Source: an uncultured Actinomycetes bacterium
Lineage (GTDB): Bacteria; Actinomycetota; Actinomycetes; Nanopelagicales; Nanopelagicaceae
DNA length: 64,000 bases
Assembly (NCBI GenBank): GCA_903825945.1
Contig: CAIKCJ010000014.1
Coordinates: forward strand, 1-64,000
Direction of reading: 5' to 3'
The notes beneath the pieces are model-generated. The model searched no databases and was not told where the DNA came from. It saw only the letters and a program-made list of their open reading frames with translations. The position numbers were made by a program, and so were the translations under genes. Positions 16,242 through 26,034 of the stretch are shown one piece after another (position 1 is the first letter of the stretch; each line of letters begins with the position of its first letter).

Positions 16242-17492
16242 TTAACGCTTCCTAAAGTAGTCACGAGCCGCAGTTACAGACTCAAGCAGTACATCAACAT
16301 CGCTCATATCGTTGTAGAGATAGAAAGATGCACGGGTTGTACCGCTCACGCCTAACTTGCGAATAAGGGGCCAAGCGCAGTGGTGGCCAGTGCGCACCGC
16401 AACACCAAATTGGTCCATAACCTGCCCAACATCGTGTGGGTGTAAACCATCAATGACGAAGGAGATCACTCCCCCGCGATCCTCGAGTGTCTGCGGCCCA
16501 AGAATCTTCACATCTGCAATCTCACGCAGACCATCAAGTGCGCGTTTGGTAAGTTGGAGTTCCCAGTTATGAATATTCTCAAGTCCCACACTCTGCAAAT
16601 ATTTCAATCCTGCAGCTAGACCGACAGCCTGTGCCATGTTGGGTACGCCGGCTTCAAAACGCTTCGGTGCATCGGCCCATGTTGCATCTGTCATCGTGAC
16701 TGACTCAATCATGGAGCCGCCGAAAAGCATCGGTTGCATTCCGTCCAAAAGATCGGACTTTCCCCATAAGACGCCAACGCCGGTAGGACCAAGAGCCTTA
16801 TGTCCAGAAAATGCAAGGAAATCGATCCCAAGATCGCGCGGAGCAACTGGCATATGCGGAACTGATTGGCACGCATCTAAAACAAAGAGCGCACCTACTG
16901 CATGGGCGGCAGAAATTATTGGCGCAATATTTGGGATTGAACCTAAAACGTTAGACTGATGCGTGATTGCAACAATTTTGCATTTCTCGGTAATAACGGA
17001 TGAGATATTCGAAAGATCGAGGGAACCATCTTCTCGTGCACTAAACCATTTGAGCACTGCGCCAGTGCGCTTAGCGAGCTCCTGCCATGGAATCAGATTG
17101 GCATGGTGCTCGAGTTCGGAGAGAACAATTTCATCACCCGGCCCGACATGATGCGCACTTCGTGGATTTCCAAAGGCATAGGCGAGAATGTTGAGACTCT
17201 CCGTCGCGCTTTTGGTGAAAATTATTTCATCAGAGCCGACGCCAAGAAAATCGGCAACATCGCTTCGTGCCCCGTCAAAAGCCTCGCTCGCCCGCTCAGC
17301 AAGGAGGTAGCTTCCGCGATGAACTGCAGCGTTGCTGGTGTAGTAAAAATTGCTCTCAGCTTCTATGACGCTCCGTGGCTTTTGAGAAGTTGCACCGCTA
17401 TCTAGAAATACCAAGCGCTTTGCCCCACGCATCGATTGCTCGAAGATGGGGAAATCTGCCTTGATGGCAGCTACATCCAAAACGCTTTTCAT
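16242..17492 (-). CDS. sufS: Cysteine desulfurase SufS
   Basis: PLP enzyme that takes sulfur from cysteine as a persulfide for cluster assembly. 416 residues with the PLP Lys232 in FSGHKALGPTGVG, the His of ELEHHANLIPW near 128, and the persulfide Cys in VRTGHHCAWPL near the C-terminus; the RxGHHCA motif marks group II desulfurases. It lies 33 bases after sufC and abuts sufU. Confidence 0.96.
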   Translation of the reverse strand: MKSVLDVAAIKADFPIFEQSMRGAKRLVFLDSGATSQKPRSVIEAESNFYYTSNAAVHRGSYLLAERASEAFDGARSDVADFLGVGSDEIIFTKSATESLNILAYAFGNPRSAHHVGPGDEIVLSELEHHANLIPWQELAKRTGAVLKWFSAREDGSLDLSNISSVITEKCKIVAITHQSNVLGSIPNIAPIISAAHAVGALFVLDACQSVPHMPVAPRDLGIDFLAFSGHKALGPTGVGVLWGKSDLLDGMQPMLFGGSMIESVTMTDATWADAPKRFEAGVPNMAQAVGLAAGLKYLQSVGLENIHNWELQLTKRALDGLREIADVKILGPQTLEDRGGVISFVIDGLHPHDVGQVMDQFGVAVRTGHHCAWPLIRKLGVSGTTRASFYLYNDMSDVDVLLESVTAARDYFRKR

Positions 17493-17525
17493 GACTAGTG
17501 CGTGCTTCTTTCTTTGTGAGGATCG

Positions 17526-18278
17526 TTAAGCAGGCAGATATTCCGCGTAGCCGTTTTCTTCGAGCTTATCCGCAAGCTCCGGTCCACCTTCTTCAACGAT
17601 GCGGCCGCCCGCGAATACGTGAACGAAGTCAGGTTTGATGTAACGCAAGATGCGTGTGTAGTGAGTAATCAGCATAATTCCAAGATCTTGATTCGACTTC
17701 ACTCGATTGACGCCTTCAGAGACGATGCGAAGCGCATCCACATCGAGACCAGAATCTGTCTCATCCAAAATTGCCATCTTTGGCTTAAGGAGTTCCATCT
17801 GCAAAATTTCGTGGCGCTTCTTCTCTCCGCCAGAGAATCCTTCATTGACGTTTCGTTCAGCAAAAGCTGGATCCATGCTTAGCTCTGACATCGCTGTCTT
17901 TACTTCGCCAACCCAGGTGCGAACTTTTGGAGCTTCTCCACGAATCGCAGTCACAGCAGTTCGCAAGAAGTTAGAAACAGAAACTCCAGGAACTTCGACC
18001 GGGTACTGCATGGCCAAGAAGAGACCTGCTTTAGCGCGCTCATCGACTGTCATAGCAAGTACATCGACGCCGTCCAGTGTCACGGTGCCGCTGGTAATTG
18101 TGTACTTAGGGTGACCCGCGATTGAGTAGGCCAGAGTCGATTTACCAGAGCCGTTTGGCCCCATGATCGCATGAGTCTCTCCGCTTTTGATGGTGAGATC
18201 TACGCCTTTGAGAATCTCCTTCGAGCCTTCTTCGGTTGTAACGCTGACATGTAAATCCTTGATGATTAATGTGCTCAT
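17526..18278 (-). CDS. sufC: SufC ATPase
   Basis: ABC-type ATPase of the SufBCD scaffold, cytosolic. 250 residues with Walker A GPNGSGKST, signature FSGGEKKR and Walker B MAILDETDSGLD, the last being characteristic of SufC. The start overlaps the Rieske gene stop by one base. Confidence 0.97.
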   Translation of the reverse strand: MSTLIIKDLHVSVTTEEGSKEILKGVDLTIKSGETHAIMGPNGSGKSTLAYSIAGHPKYTITSGTVTLDGVDVLAMTVDERAKAGLFLAMQYPVEVPGVSVSNFLRTAVTAIRGEAPKVRTWVGEVKTAMSELSMDPAFAERNVNEGFSGGEKKRHEILQMELLKPKMAILDETDSGLDVDALRIVSEGVNRVKSNQDLGIMLITHYTRILRYIKPDFVHVFAGGRIVEEGGPELADKLEENGYAEYLPA

Positions 18279-18592
18279 TATTTTCCGCTCTCTTCTGTTT
18301 TCTGAGAAATTGTGACTACATCGCCATTACGTGTGACGCTAAAAGTTTCTAGGGGTGCAACCGCTGGTGGGGTTAGGGCTGCTCCGGTACGCAGATCAAA
18401 TTCGGCGCCATGCAACCAACACTCGATTTTGTGATCTGTAATTTCGCCTTCAGAAAGCATGGCATCGGCATGAGTGCAAAGGTCAGAAACTGCAAAGACC
18501 TCTTCACCAATACGTGCTACGCAGACTTTCTTGCCGGCTAAGTCGATTTGATGTGGCTTGCCTTCGATGAGGGACTGATATGAAATCTCCAT
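18278..18592 (-). CDS. Rieske-type ferredoxin of the suf operon
   Basis: Small [2Fe-2S] protein, 104 residues, with ligands Cys39-x-His41 (LCTHADA) and Cys58-x2-His61 (ECWLHGAEF), the full Rieske set. Such a protein is a regular member of actinobacterial suf operons, between sufD and sufC, and may supply electrons or iron to the scaffold; its role there is not settled. One-base TAATG overlaps on both sides tie it to the operon. A dioxygenase ferredoxin subunit is an alternative label but no oxygenase is near. Confidence 0.9.
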   Translation of the reverse strand: MEISYQSLIEGKPHQIDLAGKKVCVARIGEEVFAVSDLCTHADAMLSEGEITDHKIECWLHGAEFDLRTGAALTPPAVAPLETFSVTRNGDVVTISQKTEESGK

Positions 18593-19677
18593 TATTGGGC
18601 AACCTCCGAGAGTTCTTTATCGATACGAGCCATGATCCGCTCCTCTACTTCACTCAAGTGAAGCTTGGAGATGATTTCCGCAAAGAAGCCGCGGATAACC
18701 AGGCGACGAGCTTGCTCTGCAGGAATGCCTCGTGACTCTAAATAAAAGAGTTGTTCGTCATCGAAGCGACCTGTAGTACTCGCGTGGCCCGCTCCGACAA
18801 TGTCACCAGTTTCGATCTCGAGATTTGGGACTGAATCTGCGCGAGCTCCATCAGTGAGTAGAAGATTTCGATTGAGCTCATAGGTATCTGTTCCTTGGGC
18901 TGCCGCCTTGATGAAGACATCGCCAATCCATACTGTTCGAGCCAAGTCGCCAGCCAGTGCGCCTTTGTAGTTCACTCGAGACTTAGCGTTCGGGCAGTCA
19001 TGCTCAACATGAACACGATGCTCTAAATGTTGGCCATCAGTTGCGAAATAGAGTCCGTTGAGTTCTGCGCTCGAACCTGGGCCGGTGTACTCAACTGTCG
19101 GCAAGAGTCTGACAACAGAACCACCAACGGTGATTACATGCGACGTGAATGTTGCATCCTTTGCAATAACTGCATGGTGTCTGGCCGCATGAACTGAGCC
19201 AGTCTCCCACTCTTGCAAGGTTATGAAACGTAAGTTGGCCCCATCTTCAAGAATAATTTCGATATCTTCACCCAGAACGCTCTGACCCATATTAGATATC
19301 ACTACTGTTGCATGAGCATGCGAACCGACGAGAATGAGTAAGCGAGAGGCCTCAGCCTCGAGCCCAGCAGAATTTCGATTGAGAAAAATAGGTTCTTGTA
19401 GTTCGTTGTGCGCAGAAATTCGAAGTACCGAAACCTGCGAGACGGCTTCTGCAACCCGCAAGGAGATTTGGTCGTCAGTGTGAGTGCGCAGCGGGAAATC
19501 CGCAGCGTTTTCTAGTGACATCGAGGTTCCGGCCGGAAGGTTCTGGGCGATCAACGAAGGTCGATCAACGAGTGTTATCGAGCTCTCGTGAAGTCCTCCT
19601 AGGCGAGTGAGCGGAGTAAAACGCCACGCTTCTTCGCGTCCGGTTGGGGTCAAATAGTTTGTTGTTGCAAGCGACAT
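18592..19677 (-). CDS. sufD: SufD scaffold subunit
   Basis: Beta-helix subunit of the SufB-SufC-SufD complex on which clusters are assembled. 361 residues, starting with TPTGREEAWRFTPL, with the C-terminal FDDEQLFYLESRGIP segment that SufB and SufD share and that binds SufC. Overlaps sufB and the Rieske gene by one base each. Confidence 0.95.
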   Translation of the reverse strand: MSLATTNYLTPTGREEAWRFTPLTRLGGLHESSITLVDRPSLIAQNLPAGTSMSLENAADFPLRTHTDDQISLRVAEAVSQVSVLRISAHNELQEPIFLNRNSAGLEAEASRLLILVGSHAHATVVISNMGQSVLGEDIEIILEDGANLRFITLQEWETGSVHAARHHAVIAKDATFTSHVITVGGSVVRLLPTVEYTGPGSSAELNGLYFATDGQHLEHRVHVEHDCPNAKSRVNYKGALAGDLARTVWIGDVFIKAAAQGTDTYELNRNLLLTDGARADSVPNLEIETGDIVGAGHASTTGRFDDEQLFYLESRGIPAEQARRLVIRGFFAEIISKLHLSEVEERIMARIDKELSEVAQ

Positions 19678-21092
19678 TACCCAACTGCTCCTTCCATTTG
19701 AAGTTCGATCAAACGATTGAGCTCAAGTGCATATTCCATAGGAAGTTCACGCGCAATCGGTTCGATAAATCCGCGAACGATCATTGCCATGGCTTCGTCT
19801 TCAGATAGACCGCGTGACATGAGGTAGAAAAGTTGATCATCGCTGATTTTCGAAACGGTAGCTTCGTGTCCCATCGAGACATCATCTTCTCGAATATCAA
19901 CGTAAGGGTAAGTATCAGAGCGCGAAATCGTGTCTACCAAAAGCGCGTCACACTTAACGGTCGACTTGGAGTGGTGCGCACCAGGTTGTACTTGAACTAG
20001 TCCGCGATATGACGTACGTCCGCCACCGCGAGCAACTGATTTTGAGATGATCGTTGAAGAGGTGTACGGCGCAGCGTGAACCATCTTGGCACCTGCATCT
20101 TGGTGCTGACCTTCACCTGCAAATGCAATCGAGAGAGTCTCGCCTTTGGCATGCTCGCCCATAAGAAAGACTGCAGGATATTTCATGGTTACCTTCGAAC
20201 CGATATTTCCATCGATCCACTCCATAGTTGCACCTTCAGCGCAGGTCGCGCGCTTTGTTACGAGGTTGTACACGTTGTTCGACCAATTTTGGATCGTCGT
20301 ATAACGCACACGAGCATTTTTCTTAATGATAATTTCAACGACGGCCGAGTGCAGCGAATCTGATGAGTAGATTGGTGCAGTGCAGCCCTCTACATAGTGA
20401 ACGTAAGAACCTTCGTCGGCAATAATCAACGTGCGTTCAAATTGACCCATATTCTCGGTGTTGATGCGGAAATATGCCTGCAGTGGAATATCTACATGTA
20501 CGCCTTTTGGTACATAAATGAATGAACCACCTGACCAGACTGATGTATTAAGTGCTGCGAATTTGTTATCTCCGACAGGAATTACTGTTCCGAAATACTC
20601 CTTGAAGAGCTCTTCGTGTTCGCGAAGTCCACTATCGGTATCGACGAAAATCACGCCGAGCTTCTCGAGATCTTCGCGGATTGAGTGATAAACAACTTCT
20701 GACTCATATTGCGCAGCGACGCCGGCTACCAAACGATTCTTCTCCGCATCTGGAATACCGAGCCGGTCATAGGTGTTTCGGATATCTTCAGGCAAATCTT
20801 CCCAAGACGTTGCTTGCTTCTCCGTTGAGCGAACGAAGTATTTAATGGTGTCAAAGAAAATTCCTGAGAGGTCGCTTCCCCAGCTAGGCATTGGCTTCTT
20901 TTCAAATAGCCCAAGTCCTTTGAGGCGAAGGTCAAGCATCCATTGAGGCTCGCTCTTCTTGGCGGAGATGTCACGGACAACCGCTTCATCGAGTCCACGT
21001 TTTACATCTGACCCGGCATCGGTCTTATCGGACCAGCCGTACTCATAATTTCCAATACCTTCTAATTCTGGATGTAGGACGGTATCGCTCAT
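19677..21092 (-). CDS. sufB: SufB scaffold subunit
   Basis: Main scaffold subunit for nascent Fe-S clusters. 471 residues; typical segments are [19 protein letters not shown], the conserved Cys in [11 protein letters not shown], and [15 protein letters not shown]. No intein interrupts it, unlike some mycobacterial SufB. The start overlaps the sufR stop by ATGA, and the stop overlaps sufD. Confidence 0.97.
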   Translation of the reverse strand: MSDTVLHPELEGIGNYEYGWSDKTDAGSDVKRGLDEAVVRDISAKKSEPQWMLDLRLKGLGLFEKKPMPSWGSDLSGIFFDTIKYFVRSTEKQATSWEDLPEDIRNTYDRLGIPDAEKNRLVAGVAAQYESEVVYHSIREDLEKLGVIFVDTDSGLREHEELFKEYFGTVIPVGDNKFAALNTSVWSGGSFIYVPKGVHVDIPLQAYFRINTENMGQFERTLIIADEGSYVHYVEGCTAPIYSSDSLHSAVVEIIIKKNARVRYTTIQNWSNNVYNLVTKRATCAEGATMEWIDGNIGSKVTMKYPAVFLMGEHAKGETLSIAFAGEGQHQDAGAKMVHAAPYTSSTIISKSVARGGGRTSYRGLVQVQPGAHHSKSTVKCDALLVDTISRSDTYPYVDIREDDVSMGHEATVSKISDDQLFYLMSRGLSEDEAMAMIVRGFIEPIARELPMEYALELNRLIELQMEGAVG

Positions 21093-21862
21093 GATTTGAC
21101 TCCATCATTGGTGAGATTGGCATTGTTGCCTTGAGGAATTTGAGGAATTTGAGGAATTTGAGGAATTTGAGAAATTTGAGAAGGTGCGTGTGGAATATAT
21201 GTCGTACATACGCCATCACCGCGTGCGATCGTTGCAAGTCGCTGCACATGCGAGCCTAGTAATTGAGAGAAGATTTCGGTCTCGGCTTCACAGAGCTCAC
21301 TAAATTGTGAGGCGACATGCGCGATCGGACAATGATGCTGGCAGAGCTCAATTCCAATTGCAGTCGACTTAACTGTTGTTGCATAACCTTCTTGATTAAG
21401 AAATGTAGCTAAGCCATCGATTTTGCCTGACTGAGTTTTAGCTCGCGCAACACGCTGCCCACCTAGTCGTGCAATCTCCTGCGCACGCGCATTGGCAAAG
21501 TCTGCCACCAAGTTGCTATCTGGAACGTTAGACATAAAACGAAGTGCAGAAACGGCAAGGTCGTCATAGGAGTGCTCGAACGTAGCGCGTCCTAAATCTG
21601 TAAGGACAAAGACTTTCGAAGGTCGTCCGCGACCACGCGCAACCTTGGTGGATCGATAAGGCTCTTTGGCCTCCAAGATGCCCGCCTCGAGGAGGAGATC
21701 TAAATGGCGACGGATTCCGGCCGCCGTCAGACTGAGCTTGCTTGCCAGGTCGGCAGCGCTCAAAGGTCCGTTTTCAAGAATGGTGCGGGCGACTAAATCC
21801 CGCGTCTTATCCTCATTCTTTTTCACAACATAAGTGTTGCGTAAATCGACCTTTTCCGCCAC
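21089..21862 (-). CDS. sufR: SufR-type iron-sulfur transcriptional regulator
   Basis: Winged-helix repressor that senses clusters and controls the suf operon it leads. The N-terminal helix-turn-helix is at about residues 22-90 ([20 protein letters not shown]). Cys174, Cys178, Cys191 and Cys219 lie in the C-terminal half, and Cys178-x12-Cys191 matches the known SufR spacing. The C-terminus is an unusual QIP repeat coded by five 9-bp tandem units. The start taken is the GTG at 21860-21862; a second GTG 12 codons on (before KKNEDK) is also possible. Promoter is shared with the divergent ctaA gene. Confidence 0.9.
   Translation of the reverse strand: MAEKVDLRNTYVVKKNEDKTRDLVARTILENGPLSAADLASKLSLTAAGIRRHLDLLLEAGILEAKEPYRSTKVARGRGRPSKVFVLTDLGRATFEHSYDDLAVSALRFMSNVPDSNLVADFANARAQEIARLGGQRVARAKTQSGKIDGLATFLNQEGYATTVKSTAIGIELCQHHCPIAHVASQFSELCEAETEIFSQLLGSHVQRLATIARGDGVCTTYIPHAPSQISQIPQIPQIPQIPQGNNANLTNDGVKS
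21133..21177. repeat. Five 9-bp tandem repeats (GAGGAATTT) coding the SufR tail
   Basis: Units at 21133, 21142, 21151, 21160 and 21169; the last has one mismatch. In the sufR frame they code Gln-Ile-Pro repeats. The unit length is a multiple of three, so copy-number changes keep the frame. Confidence 0.93.
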
Positions 21863-21911
21863 TTGGAGCCCGAATCCGCTTTCGTGTAAATCCAGGCACG
21901 CTCACACGGGA

Positions 21912-21918
21912 TAGGCTA
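21912..21918. promoter_or_regulatory. Overlapping divergent -10 elements of ctaA and sufR
   Basis: The heptamer TAGGCTA reads TAGGCT on the plus strand, six bases before the ctaA GTG (leaderless pattern), and TAGCCT on the minus strand, about 50 bases before the sufR GTG. One symmetric element could serve both genes. No strong -35 is seen on either side. Confidence 0.42.
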
Positions 21919-21923
21919 CGAGC

Positions 21924-22823
21924 GTGAACTTAGTGAGTCTGATTTACACCACACTCGTAGTGCTTCAAACCCTTCTCGTACTCACCGGCGGTGCGGTACG
22001 CCTGACAGGCTCAGGGCTCGGTTGCCCCACCTGGCCAGATTGCGTCGGCGGTTCACTAGCCCCCGTCCCCCACCAAGCTCAGGGAACCCTCCATTCGTGG
22101 ATTGAGTTCGGAAACCGACTGCTCACCGTCCTTCTCATCCTCGCGATATTTGCTGCAATTGTTGGAGCTTTCCGTTGGGGTCGTGCACGCGCAGATTGGG
22201 CGATGATTCGCAATCTTGCGATTATCCAATTCCTGGGAATTGTGGCTCAGATCGTGCTCGGCGGAATCACAGTGCTCACCAAACTTAACCCATTCTCGGT
22301 CTCATCCCACTTCCTGCTTTCAATACTATTAATTGGCGCATCTGCCTCGCTTCGCCAACGAATGGTTAACTCGCCTCGAACCAACGTCCTACCAACCACG
22401 TTGTGGCTTATTCGCGCGCTCCTAGTATTGAGCGGCATCGTGATCATGCTCGGAACTGTTGTCACGGGAAGCGGACCTCACGCTGGAGATATTCAAGCCA
22501 AGCGATATCACATAGATCCTCGACTGATTAGTTGGATGCATGCCGATGCGGTCATTGCACTCATTACTCTGACCATTGGACTGATATTGGTGGTTAGAGT
22601 TTCAGAAACCGTAACCAACCGTGCACTCGTTGGTAAGCAAGCCATGCTTTTCTTATCCATATGTCTTGGACAAGGCCTCATCGGCTACATCCAATACTTC
22701 ACGCACCTTCCTGAAGGCCTCGTTGCGCTTCATCTCTTGGGAGCCGCATGCATCTGGCTCGCCATGTGGAATATCGCTTTTACCTCACACGCACTATCCC
22801 GCACCACGTTATCTACTCACTAA
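21924..22823 (+). CDS. ctaA: Heme A synthase (CtaA/Cox15)
   Basis: Integral membrane oxidase that turns heme O into heme A for aa3-type terminal oxidase. 299 residues with about eight membrane helices. Heme-ligand His residues occur in LHSWIEFGNR, SSHFLLSIL, ISWMHADAVI and VALHLLGAACIW, and the conserved GGAVRLTGSGLGCPTWPDC loop with its two Cys follows helix 1. The GTG start has TAGGCT six bases upstream and no ribosome-binding site. It stands directly before tkt on the same strand; the ctaB gene that usually neighbours tkt in actinobacteria is absent. Confidence 0.94.
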   Translation: MNLVSLIYTTLVVLQTLLVLTGGAVRLTGSGLGCPTWPDCVGGSLAPVPHQAQGTLHSWIEFGNRLLTVLLILAIFAAIVGAFRWGRARADWAMIRNLAIIQFLGIVAQIVLGGITVLTKLNPFSVSSHFLLSILLIGASASLRQRMVNSPRTNVLPTTLWLIRALLVLSGIVIMLGTVVTGSGPHAGDIQAKRYHIDPRLISWMHADAVIALITLTIGLILVVRVSETVTNRALVGKQAMLFLSICLGQGLIGYIQYFTHLPEGLVALHLLGAACIWLAMWNIAFTSHALSRTTLSTH

Positions 22824-22879
22824 CGACCGACTAACTAACAAATCTCACGAACATCGAAAACTGAAGAAAGAGGAATTAC

Positions 22880-24949
22880 ATGAATAGCACTCCACTCGCG
22901 CGCAACACCTGGACTGAAAACGATGATAAGGCGGTTGTTGTCGCTCGCGCGCTTGCAATGGATGCAGTACAGAAGGCTGGCCATGGCCACCCTGGCACAG
23001 CTATGTCATTAGCTCCTGCTGCTTATACGTTATTCCAACGTTTCCTACGCCACGATCCAACGGATTCGCAATGGCTAGGCCGAGATCGCTTCGTACTTTC
23101 TTGTGGACACTCATCACTCACCCTTTACATTCAACTCTTCCTTTCTGGTTATGGTCTCTCACTCGATGATCTCAAGGCATTTCGTACTCATAATTCCCTT
23201 ACTCCGGGACACCCTGAATATGGCCACACCAATGGCGTAGAAGTCACAACTGGTCCTTTGGGAGCCGGTATTTCAATGGCTGTTGGCATGGCAATGGCTG
23301 CTCGTTATGAAAAGGGTTTGTTGGATCCAGAGAGCACAACATCTCTCTTTGATCACAACATTTGGGTGATCTGTTCAGATGGCGATCTTGAAGAAGGCGT
23401 CAGCGGTGAAGCTTCATCAGTGGCCGGAACCCAATCTCTCGGCAATCTCAAAATGATCTACGACGATAACCGCATCTCTATCGAAGGTGACACCCACGTT
23501 GCTTTCACAGAAGATGTAACGGCTCGCTATCGTGCATATGGTTGGAAGGTTATTGAAGTCGCCGCGCTTTCCGATGGCAACGTTGATCGCGAAAAGCTTG
23601 AAGCCGCAATGATTGAGGCAGAGAAAATTTCTGATCTGCCTGTGCTTATTCGCATGCACAGCACTATCGCTTGGCCAGCTCCAACTGCACAGGGAACCGC
23701 AGAATCGCATGGCTCTGCTCTCGGAGCTGACGAGATTGCTGCAACAAAAGTTCTTCTCGGACTTAATCCAGAAGAGAGCTTTATTGTTCCTGCCGAAGTA
23801 TTGACTCACGCACGCGAAGTTATTACGCGTGGCAAGGCTGCACATGCGCAGTGGGATGCAGAATTTAAATCATGGGCGCAAGCTAACCCAGAGCGAGCCG
23901 CGCTTCTTGAGCGCCTACGTTCACATGAGCTTCCTGCAGGGTGGGAGAACGCGCTTCCAGAGTTCCCAGCTGGCAAGGATGTAGCAACCCGCGCCGCATC
24001 TGGAAAAGTCATTAATGCCATTGCTGGAGTACTTCCTGAGTTCTGGGGTGGATCTGCGGACCTCGCAGGCAGTAATAACACCACAATCAACTCAAGCAGC
24101 TCATTTTTGCCTGCTAGCAGCGCAATGGAAGGAGCCGATCCTTATGGTCGCGTCATCCACTTTGGAATTCGTGAGCATGCAATGGGCGGCATCCTCAATG
24201 GAATTGCACTCCATGGATTGAGCAAGCCATTTGGTGGAACATTCCTCGTATTTAGTGATTACATGCGCGGAGCTGTTCGCTTGGCAGCGCTTATGAACAT
24301 TCCTGTGACATTTGTTTGGACCCATGACTCCATTGGACTTGGCGAAGATGGTCCAACTCACCAGCCAATCGAACACATCGCATCACTTCGCTTGATTCCA
24401 AACCTCGCAGTGATTCGTCCAGCCGATGCCAATGAGACAACAGTTGCTTGGCGCGAAGTAATCAAGCGTGCAAAGCCAGCAGGCCTTGCACTATCTCGCC
24501 AAAATCTTCCTGTCCTCGACCGAACCGTATTTGCAAGCGCACAAGGTGTTGCAAATGGTGCATATGTCCTTAGCGATAGCGAAGGCACTCCAGATGTCAT
24601 CATCATTGCCACTGGTTCTGAAGTTGCGCTAGCGATCACTGCGCAAACCACACTCAAGGAACAGGGCATCAAAGCTCGCGTTGTTAGCGCACCATGCCTT
24701 GAATGGTTTGAGCAAAAAAGTGAGGCTTATCGCGAATCAGTGCTGCCCGCGGCAGTCAAAGCACGCGTCAGCGTTGAGGCCGGCGTAGCTCAAGGATGGC
24801 GTGAGTATGTTGGAGATGCTGGAGAAATCATCAGCATCAATCACTTCGGTGCATCAGCTAGCGCTGGAACCCTCTTTAAAGAATATGGATTTACAGCTGA
24901 AGCAGTAGTTGCGGCGGCGCAATCTTCTATTAAGAAAGCAGGCAAGTAA
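22880..24949 (+). CDS. tkt: Transketolase
   Basis: Thiamine-diphosphate enzyme of the non-oxidative pentose phosphate pathway, 689 residues. It shows the substrate His in AGHGHPGTAMSLAP, the ThDP motif GDGDLEEGVSGEA-like DGDLEEGVSGEASS near 155, and HFGIREHAMGGILNG and HDSIGLGEDGPTHQP in the pyrimidine domain. GAGGA lies seven bases before the ATG, so this gene has a conventional leader. It overlaps tal by one base. Confidence 0.97.
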   Translation: MNSTPLARNTWTENDDKAVVVARALAMDAVQKAGHGHPGTAMSLAPAAYTLFQRFLRHDPTDSQWLGRDRFVLSCGHSSLTLYIQLFLSGYGLSLDDLKAFRTHNSLTPGHPEYGHTNGVEVTTGPLGAGISMAVGMAMAARYEKGLLDPESTTSLFDHNIWVICSDGDLEEGVSGEASSVAGTQSLGNLKMIYDDNRISIEGDTHVAFTEDVTARYRAYGWKVIEVAALSDGNVDREKLEAAMIEAEKISDLPVLIRMHSTIAWPAPTAQGTAESHGSALGADEIAATKVLLGLNPEESFIVPAEVLTHAREVITRGKAAHAQWDAEFKSWAQANPERAALLERLRSHELPAGWENALPEFPAGKDVATRAASGKVINAIAGVLPEFWGGSADLAGSNNTTINSSSSFLPASSAMEGADPYGRVIHFGIREHAMGGILNGIALHGLSKPFGGTFLVFSDYMRGAVRLAALMNIPVTFVWTHDSIGLGEDGPTHQPIEHIASLRLIPNLAVIRPADANETTVAWREVIKRAKPAGLALSRQNLPVLDRTVFASAQGVANGAYVLSDSEGTPDVIIIATGSEVALAITAQTTLKEQGIKARVVSAPCLEWFEQKSEAYRESVLPAAVKARVSVEAGVAQGWREYVGDAGEIISINHFGASASAGTLFKEYGFTAEAVVAAAQSSIKKAGK

Positions 24950-26034
24950 TGTCTAATCTTCAGGATGTCTCCAAAGCCGGAGTCTCAATCTGGCTTGATG
25001 ATCTCTCTCGCGATCGCCTTCAAAGCGGCTCACTTGCCGCACTTATCGAAGGATCTTGCGTTGTAGGCGTAACAACCAATCCAAGCATTTTCTCGGCTGC
25101 AATTAAGGGATCTGCGCTCTATCGCGAAGATATTCTCGCGCTTAAAGCGCAGGGCAAGAGCGTTGAAGAGATTGTTACCGAGCTAACCACGCAAGATGTC
25201 CGTCAAGCATGCGATCTCTTCGCGCCAATATTTGATTCTACTCATGGTGTTGATGGTCGAGTAAGCATCGAAGTGAGTCCATTTTTGGCTCACGAAACTG
25301 CTCCAACGATTGAGCAAGGCATTGAACTCGCAGCACTCGTTAATCGTCCAAATCTTCTCATCAAGGTTCCCGCGACACTTGAAGGTCTGCCAGCTATTGA
25401 AGAACTGACTGCTCGCGGCATTAGCGTGAACGTCACACTCATCTTTTCAGTAGATCGCTACGAGAAAGTCATGGAGTCCTACATCAAGGGTCTTGAACGT
25501 CGCGTTGCTGCGGGTGAATCAATCTCTAACATTCACTCTGTTGCATCGTTCTTCGTGAGCCGCATTGATACCGAGATCGATAAGCGCCTAGATGCAACTA
25601 CACCTGGCTCGCCACTTCGCGGCGCAACAGCTATTCCAAATGCTCATCTTGCGTATGAAGCCTTCTTGAAGGTCACTGCAAGTGATCGTTGGAAAGCACT
25701 CGCGGCGCAAGGCGCACAGCTGCAGCGTCCACTATGGGCATCGACTGGCGTGAAAGATAAGGCGTATGACTCAACTCGTTACGTTATCGAACTGATTGCA
25801 GCCAACTGCGTAAACACAATGCCTGAAGGAACTTTGAATGAGGTTCGTGAACATGGCGTAGTGCGCGGTGACACAATCTCTGCACATTTCCAAGCTGCTC
25901 ACGCACACTTTGCCGCTTTAGCTGCAGCAGGAATCGATTTCGCCGATGTCGTTGCATTCCTAGAGAAGGACGGCGTCAAGAAATTTGCTGATGCATGGCA
26001 AGAGCTACTCGACAACGTAGCTTCGGTTGCATAA
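24949..26034 (+). CDS. tal: Transaldolase
   Basis: Transfers a three-carbon dihydroxyacetone unit between sugar phosphates; 361 residues, the long actinobacterial form. It has the VVGVTTNPSIF segment near residue 40 and the Schiff-base Lys in NLLIKVPATLEGLPAI near residue 140. TAATG overlap with tkt and direct contact with pgi indicate one operon. Confidence 0.95.
   Translation: MSNLQDVSKAGVSIWLDDLSRDRLQSGSLAALIEGSCVVGVTTNPSIFSAAIKGSALYREDILALKAQGKSVEEIVTELTTQDVRQACDLFAPIFDSTHGVDGRVSIEVSPFLAHETAPTIEQGIELAALVNRPNLLIKVPATLEGLPAIEELTARGISVNVTLIFSVDRYEKVMESYIKGLERRVAAGESISNIHSVASFFVSRIDTEIDKRLDATTPGSPLRGATAIPNAHLAYEAFLKVTASDRWKALAAQGAQLQRPLWASTGVKDKAYDSTRYVIELIAANCVNTMPEGTLNEVREHGVVRGDTISAHFQAAHAHFAALAAAGIDFADVVAFLEKDGVKKFADAWQELLDNVASVA

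Noticed and set aside
22621-22887. Frame overlapping the ctaA end and tkt start
   Set aside because: Out of frame with ctaA; the 56-base spacer it crosses is explained by the tkt leader.
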